The notes under the pieces are model-generated. The model saw only the letters and a list, made by a program, of their open reading frames with translations. It made no database searches and was not told the DNA's origin. Shown one piece after another: positions 54,464-62,434 of a stretch of 64,000 nt of DNA (positions are counted from its first letter, which is position 1; each line of letters opens with the position of its first letter). The DNA is taken from assembly GCA_036732755.1 (NCBI GenBank), contig DAINBU010000004.1, forward strand, positions 1 to 64,000, in the 5' to 3' direction. Made by a program: the position numbers and the translations under genes. The DNA comes from DASRRB01 sp036732755. Its GTDB lineage: Bacteria > Planctomycetota > B15-G4 > SIAN01.

Positions 54464-56566
54464 TCAGCGGGTTCGCTCCAATGCGATCGCGTGTTCGACG
54501 AACACCCCCGGCGGCACTTCGATCGTGAAGGGCGGGATGGGTCGATATCCGGCCAGATCCGGGACCGTGACTTCGTAGGAGCCCGCGGCCCGCAGCCGGA
54601 TGCGGAAGCGTTTCAGGTTGGAGCTAAACATCGTGACCGCATCCGACCCGTCGGCGGACCGCACCCGCGTCGAGGCCACGACGTGATCCTCCCAGGACGT
54701 GACGTCCTCTCCGTCGATCAGCCGAAGGACGACTCCGCATGAACGACGCGCTCGCAGCGTGAATTCATTGGGTCCCGGACGGAGCGTCACGATTGGGTTC
54801 GGGTCGGCGAACTCGTAGTCCTCCGCGCTCATGTTGAATTCGGCGTCGCCGGCCGGTGCGCGGAGGAGATAGCTCCGCGACACGGCGTTCCAGGTCGCGG
54901 TGCCGGGGATCCACGCCCGGCTCTCCTGCGGACGACTGACGTTCCACGACAGCAGGTTCTCCTGATCACTGCAGACGACGGGCTGGCCGTCCGACGAGTC
55001 GACCACGTGCACGACGGCGTCGGCGGGCTCCGCGATCTGGATCGCCACGTCGGTGCGACCGTGCGGCCCCGTGTCCACGATCGTCTGAAGGAAGATCTGA
55101 AGCGAGAATTCGTCGCACTCGATCAGGTACCGGCCAGGAAGGACTCGGCCGGCGTCCCATCGAAACAGGTCGCTCGCGCCCGATCCGGAGCTCGAGAGTT
55201 CGAGAGATCGACGCCCCGAGAGCTTGGCTCCCTCTTTCCCGACGGGCTCCATGTCGAGGGATGCCTTCACGCTCCCCCATTGCGCCGGGATGTAGAGCGT
55301 CCCCGCAAGCGGCACCGGCTCCGGAGTCTTGGGAGGACGCACGCAGCGGATCGTCACGCGGGTCGTTGAGCCACCACGCAACTCGACCTCTGCGCATCCG
55401 AAGACCGTTGGATCGGGGCCAGGACCCTCTCGTTCGATCGCGACGACGTAGGAGCCCGGCGTGATTCCCCGGATCGTGGTCGGCGCGTCGCGCTCCAGGG
55501 TCGACTCGAGGTCGATCGGTCCGATCGGACTGGAAGAGTCGTTTGCCCCTCGATACGGGCGAAGGCGCAACTTCGGAGACTCGTCATCGTCCGGATCGAC
55601 GATCCACTTCGTCCCGTCGACTTCGACGATCCCGATCCGCGTTTCGCGAACTGACGTCGGATCCGCAGCGGGCTCTCGACTCCAAGGCGATTCCCCCTCG
55701 ACAAGCACTTCGAGATCGGCTCCCGGCACGAGTTCGACGACGCGATCGACGAAGTTGCAGCGGACGAATCGCACCGACGTCCATGCATGCCCAGGCGCTC
55801 CGATCCACGTGCTGACGACGTTGCCGAGGGCGAGGTCGTCGAGCCACGGACCCACGTCGAGCGGCGACGGAGCGTCGGCGGCGAGTGTGGAGTACATCGC
55901 GAGATCGCCAGGATGCGCAAATGCCATCGAGCGGAGCCGATTCGCCTGCAGGACCGTCACGCCCTGCAGATCCGCGTGCGTCTGCGCGTCGACCACGTGC
56001 AACCATCGGTCATCGGTCTGACGCGCCGACCAATGCGCCCGGACCACGAACTCGACGCCGCTCTCGACGTGGAAGCCCGAACCGTCAACCAGCGCAACGC
56101 GCTCGCCGAGGCTCAGGTCGCCGACGTCGACGTCGGAGTCCGGCGGGACTTGCAGCGTGAAGCGGCCCTCGGTGACGGCCACCCAGTCGCCGACGACGCT
56201 GCGACGTCGTGCCGGTCGTTCGTCGTTCGCCCGAAATCGGAAGGTCGGAACGAAGGTGCCGCTCTCCTTCTCCCGATCGGGGCCGTCGGGTTCCGTGACG
56301 ATGACCCGCCCGAGGATCTCGATCGTGCCGTCGAATCGGTTCTTTCCGCCCTCGGGCGCCGCCGAGCCTGTCTCTTCCGAGCCAATGCCTTCGGCGGGAA
56401 CGCGAGTGGGCGTCGCATCCGTTGCGGGGCGATCTCGATCAGGATCGCCCTCTCGTTCCATTGCAGTTGACGTCGCCGCGTGCACGTCTTCGTTCGATGG
56501 GGACCGCAGACACCAGACGGCGATGGCGACCACCGACAGCAGCACGACGATCGCGAGCGCCCGCAT
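54464..56566 (-). CDS. membrane-anchored hypothetical protein, paralogue of the 4900-6840 protein
   Basis: A 700-residue protein: N-terminal anchor (ALAIVVLLSVVAIAVWCL), low-complexity Asp/Glu/Thr linker, then beta-rich extracytoplasmic region with carboxypeptidase-regulatory-like pieces (RWLHVVDAQTHADLQGVTVL, ITPGSYVVAIEREGPG, AAGSYEVTVPDLAGYRPI). It shares order and motifs with the protein at 4900-6840. GC is lower than in the flanking genes (about 60% by eye) and the gene is on the opposite strand to its upstream neighbours, between two 73-bp direct repeats, which suggests insertion or duplication-mediated entry into the DUF1501/DUF1553/MocA locus. Confidence 0.78.
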   Translation of the reverse strand: MRALAIVVLLSVVAIAVWCLRSPSNEDVHAATSTAMEREGDPDRDRPATDATPTRVPAEGIGSEETGSAAPEGGKNRFDGTIEILGRVIVTEPDGPDREKESGTFVPTFRFRANDERPARRRSVVGDWVAVTEGRFTLQVPPDSDVDVGDLSLGERVALVDGSGFHVESGVEFVVRAHWSARQTDDRWLHVVDAQTHADLQGVTVLQANRLRSMAFAHPGDLAMYSTLAADAPSPLDVGPWLDDLALGNVVSTWIGAPGHAWTSVRFVRCNFVDRVVELVPGADLEVLVEGESPWSREPAADPTSVRETRIGIVEVDGTKWIVDPDDDESPKLRLRPYRGANDSSSPIGPIDLESTLERDAPTTIRGITPGSYVVAIEREGPGPDPTVFGCAEVELRGGSTTRVTIRCVRPPKTPEPVPLAGTLYIPAQWGSVKASLDMEPVGKEGAKLSGRRSLELSSSGSGASDLFRWDAGRVLPGRYLIECDEFSLQIFLQTIVDTGPHGRTDVAIQIAEPADAVVHVVDSSDGQPVVCSDQENLLSWNVSRPQESRAWIPGTATWNAVSRSYLLRAPAGDAEFNMSAEDYEFADPNPIVTLRPGPNEFTLRARRSCGVVLRLIDGEDVTSWEDHVVASTRVRSADGSDAVTMFSSNLKRFRIRLRAAGSYEVTVPDLAGYRPIPPFTIEVPPGVFVEHAIALERTR

Positions 56567-56672
56567 GAAGTCCCCCTGCGGCGTCCGGTCCTATTCGCCT
56601 TCCCGGCTCCGATGCCTGCGCCATCTTCCCCACTTCCCGGATTGCGCGACAGATCGAACCAATGTGGTCGCA

Positions 56673-56745
56673 GAGGAGCTGGTGGCAGGACTGTGAGGAC
56701 CGGCTCCGGGCGCCGCTGAGCTCGGCGGAGTTCAAGTTCGAGCGG
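56673..56745 (+). repeat. 73-bp direct repeat, right copy
   Basis: Imperfect copy of 54361-54433 (61 of 73 positions equal, no indels): AEELVAGL stop then LSSAEFKFER. The stop codon of the convergent AAA+ gene (56732-56734) lies inside it. Nothing else is recognised in the interval 56567-56731. Confidence 0.85.
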
Positions 56746-58141
56746 TCGGGCTCCTCGCGGCGCCGAGCAGGCTCTTGGTGAGCTCGCCGCCGTCGACCAG
56801 AAGCTCCTTCAGCGCGGCGTTCATGTGGGCGTCGGTGACGACCGGGTTCGGCCCCGCGTCGGCGGCGTGGAGCGCCGCCTTGCGCAGGAGCTCGCGCAGG
56901 AACGCGGCGCTCACGCCGGCCGTCCGCTCGACGAACTTCTCGCGCTCGGCGAGCTGCAGCACGAGGCCGCGCGCGTAGCGGTCGATCAGGCGGCGCCGGC
57001 AGGTCGCGTCGGGGAGCGGCACCTCGATCGCCTGGTCGATGCGGCCCGGGCGCGCCGCGAGCGCGGGCTCGAGCAGGTCGGGGCGATTCGTCGTCAGCAC
57101 GAAGAGGACGTCGGCGTCCTCGGAAAGCCCGTCCATCTGGTTCAGGAGCTCGAAGAGGAGCGACGTGCGTCCCGCGTCGGAGTGCGTCCTCTCCTCCGCG
57201 ACGAGGTCGACGTCCTCGATCACGACGGTGGACGGCGCGAGCAGGCGTGCGAGGCGGCACGACGGCTCGATCGTCGAGTGACCGCGCCCGGTCAGCACGA
57301 CCACGGTGCGGTCGGGCATGCGCGCCGCGAGGTACATCGCCGTGAGCGTCTTCCCGGTCCCGGGCGGCCCGTGCAGCAGGATGCCCCGCTTCAAGTGGCG
57401 GCCCATGGCGCGCAGCCGGTCGCGCAGCTCGCCGAAGCGGACGGTGTGGAGCTCGATCGCGTCGAGCAGCCCGTCCGGCAGGACGATCTCGTCGCGCTGC
57501 ACGGCGGCGAAGCGGTGGAATTGGAGCTCGGGCGTGCCGTCGCACCCGAGCGCGAGCGAGATGGCGCGGCCGCGGTAGACGTTGTGCTCCCGCATCGCGG
57601 TCCGCAGCTCGGCGAGCAGCCGTTCCGCCGCGGAGCGGTCGGACGCCATCACCTCGACCTGCAGCACGTCGCGGTAGCCGCGGTCGGTGCCGTGGACGAG
57701 GACGACGACGCGCTCGTCCCGGCGCCGGACGAGGAAGAGGCCGCTCTTCACGCATGCGAGGACGCGGCCCTCGTCGAGCGAGACGTTCACGTACCGGACC
57801 GGCCCGATCGACGGCTCGGGGCCGGGACGAGAGCCCCCACCCGCCGAGAGCAGCGCCGCGAGCGAGAGGCCGTGGTCGCCGTAGGGCGTCGAGACGCCGA
57901 ACGAATCGCTCTCCGTGCCCGGAGTCGCGAGCAGCGCCTCGAGCGCGAGATGGAGATTCGGGCGCTCGTGCGGCGCGAACGTCTCGGCGACGACCGGCAG
58001 CCGGTCGGGCTCGGCGCCGACGTGCAGGCGGATCCGCTTGCGGATCTCGGCCTCGCGCTCCGGCGCCTGCGCGACCACCTGATCGAGGAAGCTCTTGAAC
58101 GACGCGCCGAACTTCTCCGGATCGAGATCGGGACCGGCCAT
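56732..58141 (-). CDS. AAA+ ATPase (CDC48/FtsH-like), stand-alone
   Basis: A 469-residue protein from ATG 58141. The first 200 residues form an uncharacterised N-terminal domain. The AAA+ core follows: KRGILLHGPPGTGKTLTAMYL (Walker A GPPGTGKT near 257), VVIEDVDLVAEE (Walker B), FVLTTNRPDLLEPALAARPGRID (second region of homology with sensor and arginine finger) and a C-terminal helical lid (CRRRLIDRYARGL). In this class the ATPase ring remodels or unfolds proteins. No protease domain is fused. The final codons, LLGAARSPTART, run into the 73-bp repeat, so the original C-terminus may have been replaced. Confidence 0.92.
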   Translation of the reverse strand: MAGPDLDPEKFGASFKSFLDQVVAQAPEREAEIRKRIRLHVGAEPDRLPVVAETFAPHERPNLHLALEALLATPGTESDSFGVSTPYGDHGLSLAALLSAGGGSRPGPEPSIGPVRYVNVSLDEGRVLACVKSGLFLVRRRDERVVVLVHGTDRGYRDVLQVEVMASDRSAAERLLAELRTAMREHNVYRGRAISLALGCDGTPELQFHRFAAVQRDEIVLPDGLLDAIELHTVRFGELRDRLRAMGRHLKRGILLHGPPGTGKTLTAMYLAARMPDRTVVVLTGRGHSTIEPSCRLARLLAPSTVVIEDVDLVAEERTHSDAGRTSLLFELLNQMDGLSEDADVLFVLTTNRPDLLEPALAARPGRIDQAIEVPLPDATCRRRLIDRYARGLVLQLAEREKFVERTAGVSAAFLRELLRKAALHAADAGPNPVVTDAHMNAALKELLVDGGELTKSLLGAARSPTART

Positions 58142-58260
58142 CGTCGCCTCTCCACGCGACCGCGGCGGCTGGACCGGAACGCCCGTCCGTTGGATCGCCG
58201 TCGATCGGACCGACCATTCAAGGGGGCGCCGATCGCCGGTCAATCGGACTCGTGACGAAC

Positions 58261-58296
58261 GACGCGGCCGGCAGCGTTTCCGCTGCCGGCCGCGTC
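58261..58296 (-). terminator. 16-bp perfect stem-loop
   Basis: GACGCGGCCGGCAGCG (58261-58276) is perfectly complementary to 58281-58296 around a TTTC loop. It begins 40 bp after the stop of the secreted protein gene at 58337 (minus) and stands in a 195-bp gene-free interval before the AAA+ gene. The longest hairpin found; a terminator, possibly bidirectional. No further element seen in this interval. Confidence 0.75.
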
Positions 58297-58336
58297 CCAT
58301 TTCCCGAGCGCATCCGCCAGGAAGCGCAGCCGATCG

Positions 58337-58843
58337 TCATCGAGTGGCGACCACGATGTTGCGGGCGAGCGCTGCGGCCATCGCGTCGAGCCGCGTCCGG
58401 AGCCTGGCCGCCGCGTCACCGCTGGTCGAGAGGTTGCCGGGCATCGGGCTGCCGCTGACCGACCTCTCGCGCACCGAGGCGCCGGAACGCACGAGGTAGT
58501 TCGCGTCACCGGCCGCGGCCGCGATCGAGCGGCGCAGCGAGTCGAGCGCGCCGGCGTCGAGCTTGTCGCTCGCGAGCGGGGTCGGGTAGCCCGAGCCGTC
58601 GACGAGCCGGATCGTGCCGTCGACGAAGATCAGGAGGTGGCGCACCGGGACCGCCGGCGCGGAGACCAGGTGGTCGTAGATGATCGGGTGCCACGTGCTC
58701 GTCACGCTTCTGTCGGCGCCGCCGCTCCCGACGCGCATGCCGCCGCCGCCGATCGTCCCGACCTGCGCCTGCGCCGTTCCGCCGAGGAACGCGAGCGCGA
58801 GCACGCTGCCGCCGAACCCGAACGCGAGCTTCATCGTCTTCAT
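58337..58843 (-). CDS. small secreted hypothetical protein
   Basis: A 168-residue protein with signal peptide (LAFGFGGSVLALAFLGGTAQA) and GGAG upstream of the ATG at 58843 (the ATG three codons later is possible). The mature part begins with a Gly-rich stretch (GTIGGGGMRVGSGGAD) and continues with a mixed alpha/beta segment (VPVRHLLIFVDGTIRLVDG). No family recognised. It lies behind the sigma factor gene on the same strand with a short hairpin in between and could be a target of it. Confidence 0.75.
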   Translation of the reverse strand: MKTMKLAFGFGGSVLALAFLGGTAQAQVGTIGGGGMRVGSGGADRSVTSTWHPIIYDHLVSAPAVPVRHLLIFVDGTIRLVDGSGYPTPLASDKLDAGALDSLRRSIAAAAGDANYLVRSGASVRERSVSGSPMPGNLSTSGDAAARLRTRLDAMAAALARNIVVATR

Positions 58844-58868
58844 GGCTTCGCTCCTTGTCGGTTGCCCT

Positions 58869-58888
58869 GCCGGAGTCCACTCTCCGGC
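58869..58888 (-). other. 7-bp stem-loop between sigma gene and secreted protein gene
   Basis: GCCGGAG (58869-58875) pairs with CTCCGGC (58882-58888) around a 6-nt loop, about 76 bp after the sigma gene stop and 26 bp before the next start. A weak terminator or leader structure. Confidence 0.35.
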
Positions 58889-58964
58889 GATCGACCGGAC
58901 GGCAGAGAGGAACGGGGCCCGACGACGAAGCGAACAGGGATTCCGGCAGGCGCGGCGCGGAGCG

Positions 58965-59552
58965 TCACGCGTCGCGCAGCCCCGGGAGCTCCTTGGCGAC
59001 GTCGACCAGCGCGCGCTTGATCGCGACGCGGGCGGCGTCGGGAGACGGGAAGCCGCAGTCCTCCGCGATCACGCTCCAGTCGAGGCCGAGCTCGAGCCGC
59101 ATGGCGAGCCCGTGGCGCGTCTTCTCCGGCAGCTTCTCCAGCGCCGCGTCGACCGCCGCCGCCGCCTCGTGGTCGACCGCCTCGCCCAGCGGCCCGCGCG
59201 CCGGCGCGGCCGGCGCGACGTTGGTCGCGGTGTCGAGCGGCGTCTCGTGCGCCGCGCCGCGCTTGCGCGCGACGTCGATGAGGTGGTTGCGCGCGAGCGT
59301 GCGCGCGAACCACCAGAACGACCCGATGCCGCGCGGCTCGAAGCGGTCGAGCGCGTTCCAGACCTTGACGCAGACGTCCTGGACGACGTCGTCGACCTCG
59401 GTCGCGCCCGGCCGCAGGCGCGCGCGCACGAACGCCGCGATGCGCGGCCGGTAGCGTTCGAAGAGCGCCTCTCCGGCCGCGCGCTCCCCCTTCCGGACCC
59501 GCGCGAGCAGGTCGCCGGTCTGCAGCAGGTCATTGGGGTCCGACGGTTCCAC
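58965..59552 (-). CDS. RNA polymerase ECF-type sigma-70 factor
   Basis: A 195-residue ECF factor paralogous to that at 7198: VDDVVQDVCVKVWNALDRF and SFWWFARTLARNHLIDVARK in region 2, LPEKTRHGLAMRLELGLDWS and AARVAIKRALVDVAKEL in region 4. GTG 59552 is preferred because GGACGAGG ends 8 nt upstream; GTG 59561 would overlap that site. There is no anti-sigma or kinase gene directly adjacent; a transmembrane kinase lies 3 kb away at 62435. The gene is followed on the same strand by a secreted protein gene. It and the sigma factor at 7198 share a proline-containing region 4 linker. Confidence 0.88.
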   Translation of the reverse strand: MEPSDPNDLLQTGDLLARVRKGERAAGEALFERYRPRIAAFVRARLRPGATEVDDVVQDVCVKVWNALDRFEPRGIGSFWWFARTLARNHLIDVARKRGAAHETPLDTATNVAPAAPARGPLGEAVDHEAAAAVDAALEKLPEKTRHGLAMRLELGLDWSVIAEDCGFPSPDAARVAIKRALVDVAKELPGLRDA

Positions 59553-59588
59553 GCTTCGCACCTCGTCCGGTGCCGCGCGTCATTCCAC

Positions 59589-59639
59589 GTTACGTCCCTG
59601 GCCACGTCACGTCCCTGGCCGCGTCACGTCCCCGGCGTC
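59589..59639. repeat. 17-bp tandem repeat, three units
   Basis: Three units of G-T-(T/C)-A-C-G-T-C-C-C-(T/C)-G-G-C run from 59589 to 59639. The last unit encodes the C-terminal end of the MocA protein (KTPGT, stop at 59624-59626); the first two lie between it and the sigma gene, extending the 3' end. Confidence 0.7.
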
Positions 59640-60664
59640 TTCTTCACGGTCACGCTGCGGCCGCTCTTCGCCGCCTCCTCGATCGCGAAGCAGATCTCGT
59701 GGACGTGCGCGCAGTGGTTCAGGTCGTTGTGCGGGCGCCGGCCCGCGCGGATGCAGGCGACGAACTCCTCGAACTGTCCCTGATACGGATGGTGCTCGAC
59801 CTTGCCCGAATCGGGCAGGTCGGTGGCGACGGTGGTCCAGCCGGTCTGGCCGGGCCACGTCGTGGTGAAGATCTTGTCGTCGACGATGGAGCCTTTCACC
59901 CCCTGCAGCCGGATCGGGAGCGAATAGGGGCCGCGGCACTCGATGCTGGTGTGGACGCAGCCGGTAGCGCCGTCGTCGAAGCGCAGCAGGGCCGTGGAGT
60001 TCGGCGCGTACTCGTACTTCAGGGGGTTCGTCTTCGAGGTGTTCTTCATCGCGGAGACGGCGACGACGCGCCGCTCCATGAACCAGAGCAGCGCGTCGAT
60101 CGCGTGGCAGCCGGCGGTCAGCTCGGCCGAGCCGCCGAGCTCCTTCTTGATGTTCCAGGCCCACTGGCGGTACCACGGCCCGCAGCCGTGGCTGTAGCCC
60201 ACCTCGCCATAGAAGAGGTCGCCGAGCAGCCCCTGCGCGAGCAGCGCCTTGATGTTCTGGAAGAGGCCGCTCCAACGCAGCTCGAAGCAGACGCTGGTGA
60301 GCACGCCGGCGGCGTTCACGGCGGCGACCATCTGCTTCAGCGCCGCCGGGTCGAGCGCGACCGGCTTCTCGATCACGACGTGCTTGCCGGCCTTCGCGGC
60401 GGCAATCGTCTCCGCGGGATGGCGGTCGTGCGGCGTCGCCAGCACGACGACGTCGAGCTCCTTCACGGCGAGGAACTTCTTCAGGTCGTCGCACGGCGCC
60501 GCGTCGGCGAGCCCCTTCTCGGCGATGAAGCGGCGCGCGTTCGCCTCGAAGCGCGAGCAGACCGCGACGACGCGCGTGCCGGCGGTGCGCCGGAAGTTGT
60601 CGGCGTGCGCGCCGGCGACCCAGCCGGTCCCGACGATCCCGATCCCCAGCGTGCGTTCCGCCAC
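59624..60664 (-). CDS. Gfo/Idh/MocA family oxidoreductase
   Basis: A 346-residue cytoplasmic-type member without a Tat signal. GTG 60664 follows GGGAGG at 8 nt. Rossmann fold GIGIVGTGWVAGAHADNF, then VVAVCSRFEANARRF, DVVVLATPHDRHPAETIAAAKAGKHVVIEKPVALD (EKP motif) and, in the C-terminal domain, CHAIDALLWFMERR with His at the usual catalytic position, and GPYSLPIRLQGVKGSI. Length fits the family. It could act on an inositol or other polyol. Convergent to none; its stop lies in the 17-bp repeats. Confidence 0.93.
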   Translation of the reverse strand: MAERTLGIGIVGTGWVAGAHADNFRRTAGTRVVAVCSRFEANARRFIAEKGLADAAPCDDLKKFLAVKELDVVVLATPHDRHPAETIAAAKAGKHVVIEKPVALDPAALKQMVAAVNAAGVLTSVCFELRWSGLFQNIKALLAQGLLGDLFYGEVGYSHGCGPWYRQWAWNIKKELGGSAELTAGCHAIDALLWFMERRVVAVSAMKNTSKTNPLKYEYAPNSTALLRFDDGATGCVHTSIECRGPYSLPIRLQGVKGSIVDDKIFTTTWPGQTGWTTVATDLPDSGKVEHHPYQGQFEEFVACIRAGRRPHNDLNHCAHVHEICFAIEEAAKSGRSVTVKKTPGT

Positions 60665-60710
60665 CGGCCTACCTCCCGCCGTCGTCCCGCCGTCGTCTGG
60701 CCCGCCGCGC

Positions 60711-61562
60711 TCAGCCGCGCGGCCCCTCCGGATGGTCCGCGTACCAGGTCTGGATCGTCGCCCACGCCTGCTCCGCCGTCTCGGCGAAGCTGAAGAGGTC
60801 GAGGTCCTCGGCCGCGATCATTCCCTCGCCGACCAGGAAGTCGAAGTCGATCAGCTTCTCCCAGTACTCCCGGCAGACGAGCACGCACGGCATCTTCGAG
60901 ATCTTGCGCGTCTGGATCAGCGTCAGCGATTCGAACATCTCGTCGAGCGTCCCGAATCCGCCCGGGAAGAAGACCAGCGCGCGCGCCCGCATCAGGAAGT
61001 GCATCTTCCTCATCGCGAAATAGTGGAAGTCGAAGCAGAGGTCGGGGTGGATGTAGGGATTGGGCTTCTGCTCGAACGGCAGCATGATGTTGAGGCCGAT
61101 CGACTTGGCGCCGACCTCGTCCGCGCCGCGGTTCGCGGCCTCCATGATCCCGGGCCCGCCGCCGGTGATCATCACGTAGTCGCACCGCTTCCCGACCTGG
61201 CACGACTGCGAGACCAGCGACGCGAACTTGCGCGCCTCGTCGTACCAGCCCGAGTAGGTCGCGAGCCGGCGCGCCGCCGCGAGCCGCTGCTGCGCCACGG
61301 CGTCCTGCGACTTCGCGCTCGCCCGCGCCTCCGCCTCGGCGACGAAGCGCGCCGCGTCCTCCGGCGCCGGCACGCGCGCACTCCCGAACACGACGATCGT
61401 CGAGATCACCCCCTGCTCGCGCATCAGCAGGTCGGGCTTCAGGAGCTCGAGCTGCAACCGGACCGGCCGCAGCTCCGGCCGCGCGAGGAACGGGATGTCG
61501 CGCTCCGCGAGCACGAAGCTCGACGAGTCCTGCTGGGCAGTGCGGTCGGGTCGACGCGGCAT
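60711..61562 (-). CDS. LOG family protein (TIGR00730-like Rossmann fold)
   Basis: A 283-residue protein with GVISTIVVFGSARVP, then YVMITGGGPGIMEAANRGADEVG and VFFPGGFGTLDEMFESLTLIQT: the GGGPGxMEA and PGGxGTxxE motifs of the LOG/YgdH nucleotide phosphoribohydrolase family. Members release a base from nucleotides (cytokinin-type activation in plants; nucleotide monophosphate cleavage in bacteria). The protein has an N-terminal extension of about 50 residues and a longer central helix than short bacterial LOGs, as in YgdH-like forms. Lies 46 bp upstream of MocA on the same strand. Confidence 0.92.
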   Translation of the reverse strand: MPRRPDRTAQQDSSSFVLAERDIPFLARPELRPVRLQLELLKPDLLMREQGVISTIVVFGSARVPAPEDAARFVAEAEARASAKSQDAVAQQRLAAARRLATYSGWYDEARKFASLVSQSCQVGKRCDYVMITGGGPGIMEAANRGADEVGAKSIGLNIMLPFEQKPNPYIHPDLCFDFHYFAMRKMHFLMRARALVFFPGGFGTLDEMFESLTLIQTRKISKMPCVLVCREYWEKLIDFDFLVGEGMIAAEDLDLFSFAETAEQAWATIQTWYADHPEGPRG

Positions 61563-61824
61563 GGCTCCCCCACGGGCGAAGTCGGGGCGGGGACTCTATC
61601 GCCCGCGGCGGGCGGTCGGTCGCGAGCCCCGGACGCCCTTCATCGAGGTGTGTGACAAGACTCCTTCGCTCCGGCGCTCCGCAGCTCGTCGCGCGCGCCC
61701 GCGCCCGATCCTCAGGATTCGCCGCGAATTCGCGCTCCGGCCTCAATGAAGAGGTTGGAGCGCACGAAGCGAGTGGCGTTCACCCGTCCGTGCCCTCATG
61801 TGTCTTCAGGAAGGGAGGTTCGTC

Positions 61825-62253
61825 ATGACGCGGATTCGCATTTCGGCCATCGCCTCGCTGGCGATCGTCTGCCTGGCAGCCGTGATTCCGTTGCGGTCGG
61901 CGCTGTCGCATCCGGCCGCGCTGGACAATCCGTACGCGGGGTCGTGGGCCGGACCCTACACGTACATTCCGAACGAATTCACTGGCTACCAGGAATTCAC
62001 GGTCACGGATGAGGGTGTGACCGAGGGGACGTTCGGACCCCTCGACGGTCCGCCTGCGGGATGGTTCCGGGGCGTGATCCTCAGCGACGGGTCGTTTCAC
62101 GCCGTCGGGCACGGAGAGGTTCCCGGCCCGGGCTCGTCGGGACAGGAAGTGGACGGCACGGTGTCGATCGACTCCCGAGGTCACATGCTGATGGAGTTCG
62201 GCCCGCGGCCGGACAACGTCACCGACTTCACGGGGGACATGACGCTGCAGTAG
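61825..62253 (+). CDS. small secreted hypothetical protein
   Basis: A 142-residue protein from ATG 61825, with GGGAGG 6 nt upstream. Signal peptide (AIASLAIVCLAAVIPL) and a beta-rich mature domain: NPYAGSWAGPYTYIPNEF, FTVTDEGVTEGTFGP and VDGTVSIDSRGHMLMEFG, a small barrel-like pattern of strands. No family recognised. GC is somewhat lower than average. The 262-bp interval upstream (61563-61824) shows no other gene. A strong stem-loop follows. Confidence 0.75.
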   Translation: MTRIRISAIASLAIVCLAAVIPLRSALSHPAALDNPYAGSWAGPYTYIPNEFTGYQEFTVTDEGVTEGTFGPLDGPPAGWFRGVILSDGSFHAVGHGEVPGPGSSGQEVDGTVSIDSRGHMLMEFGPRPDNVTDFTGDMTLQ

Positions 62254-62269
62254 TCCAGGCGTTGGTCGC

Positions 62270-62305
62270 GCCGCGCCCATGCACGAGGCCGTGCGTGGGC
62301 GCGGC
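62270..62305 (+). terminator. 16-bp stem-loop after the small secreted gene
   Basis: Positions 62270-62285 pair with 62290-62305 (one G-U wobble) around a 4-nt loop, 16 nt after the stop at 62253. No long T-run follows. It separates this gene from the kinase gene. Confidence 0.7.
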
Positions 62306-62422
62306 CGCCCTCAGCCACGGTTCGAGATGGAGAGAGGGTGGCCCGCGCGTGAGCGCGCCGTTCGGTGTACAAGGGTCGTTCCTCGCGCGATGAATCCATC
62401 TCCGCGCGGGACGGCCAGCGAC

Positions 62423-62427
62423 GGGAG
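62423..62427 (+). promoter_or_regulatory. ribosome binding site GGGAG deciding a start
   Basis: GGGAG lies 7 nt before ATG 62435 of the kinase gene. The in-frame ATG at 62390 has no such site nearby, so the shorter protein is preferred. Confidence 0.6.
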
Positions 62428-62434
62428 TAGTGCA

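Noticed and set aside
54361..56745. Insertion sequence bounded by the 73-bp repeats
   Set aside because: Repeats are direct, built of gene ends, and no transposase or inverted ends are present.
59589..59639. CRISPR-like array
   Set aside because: Only three contiguous 17-bp units without spacers and no cas genes.
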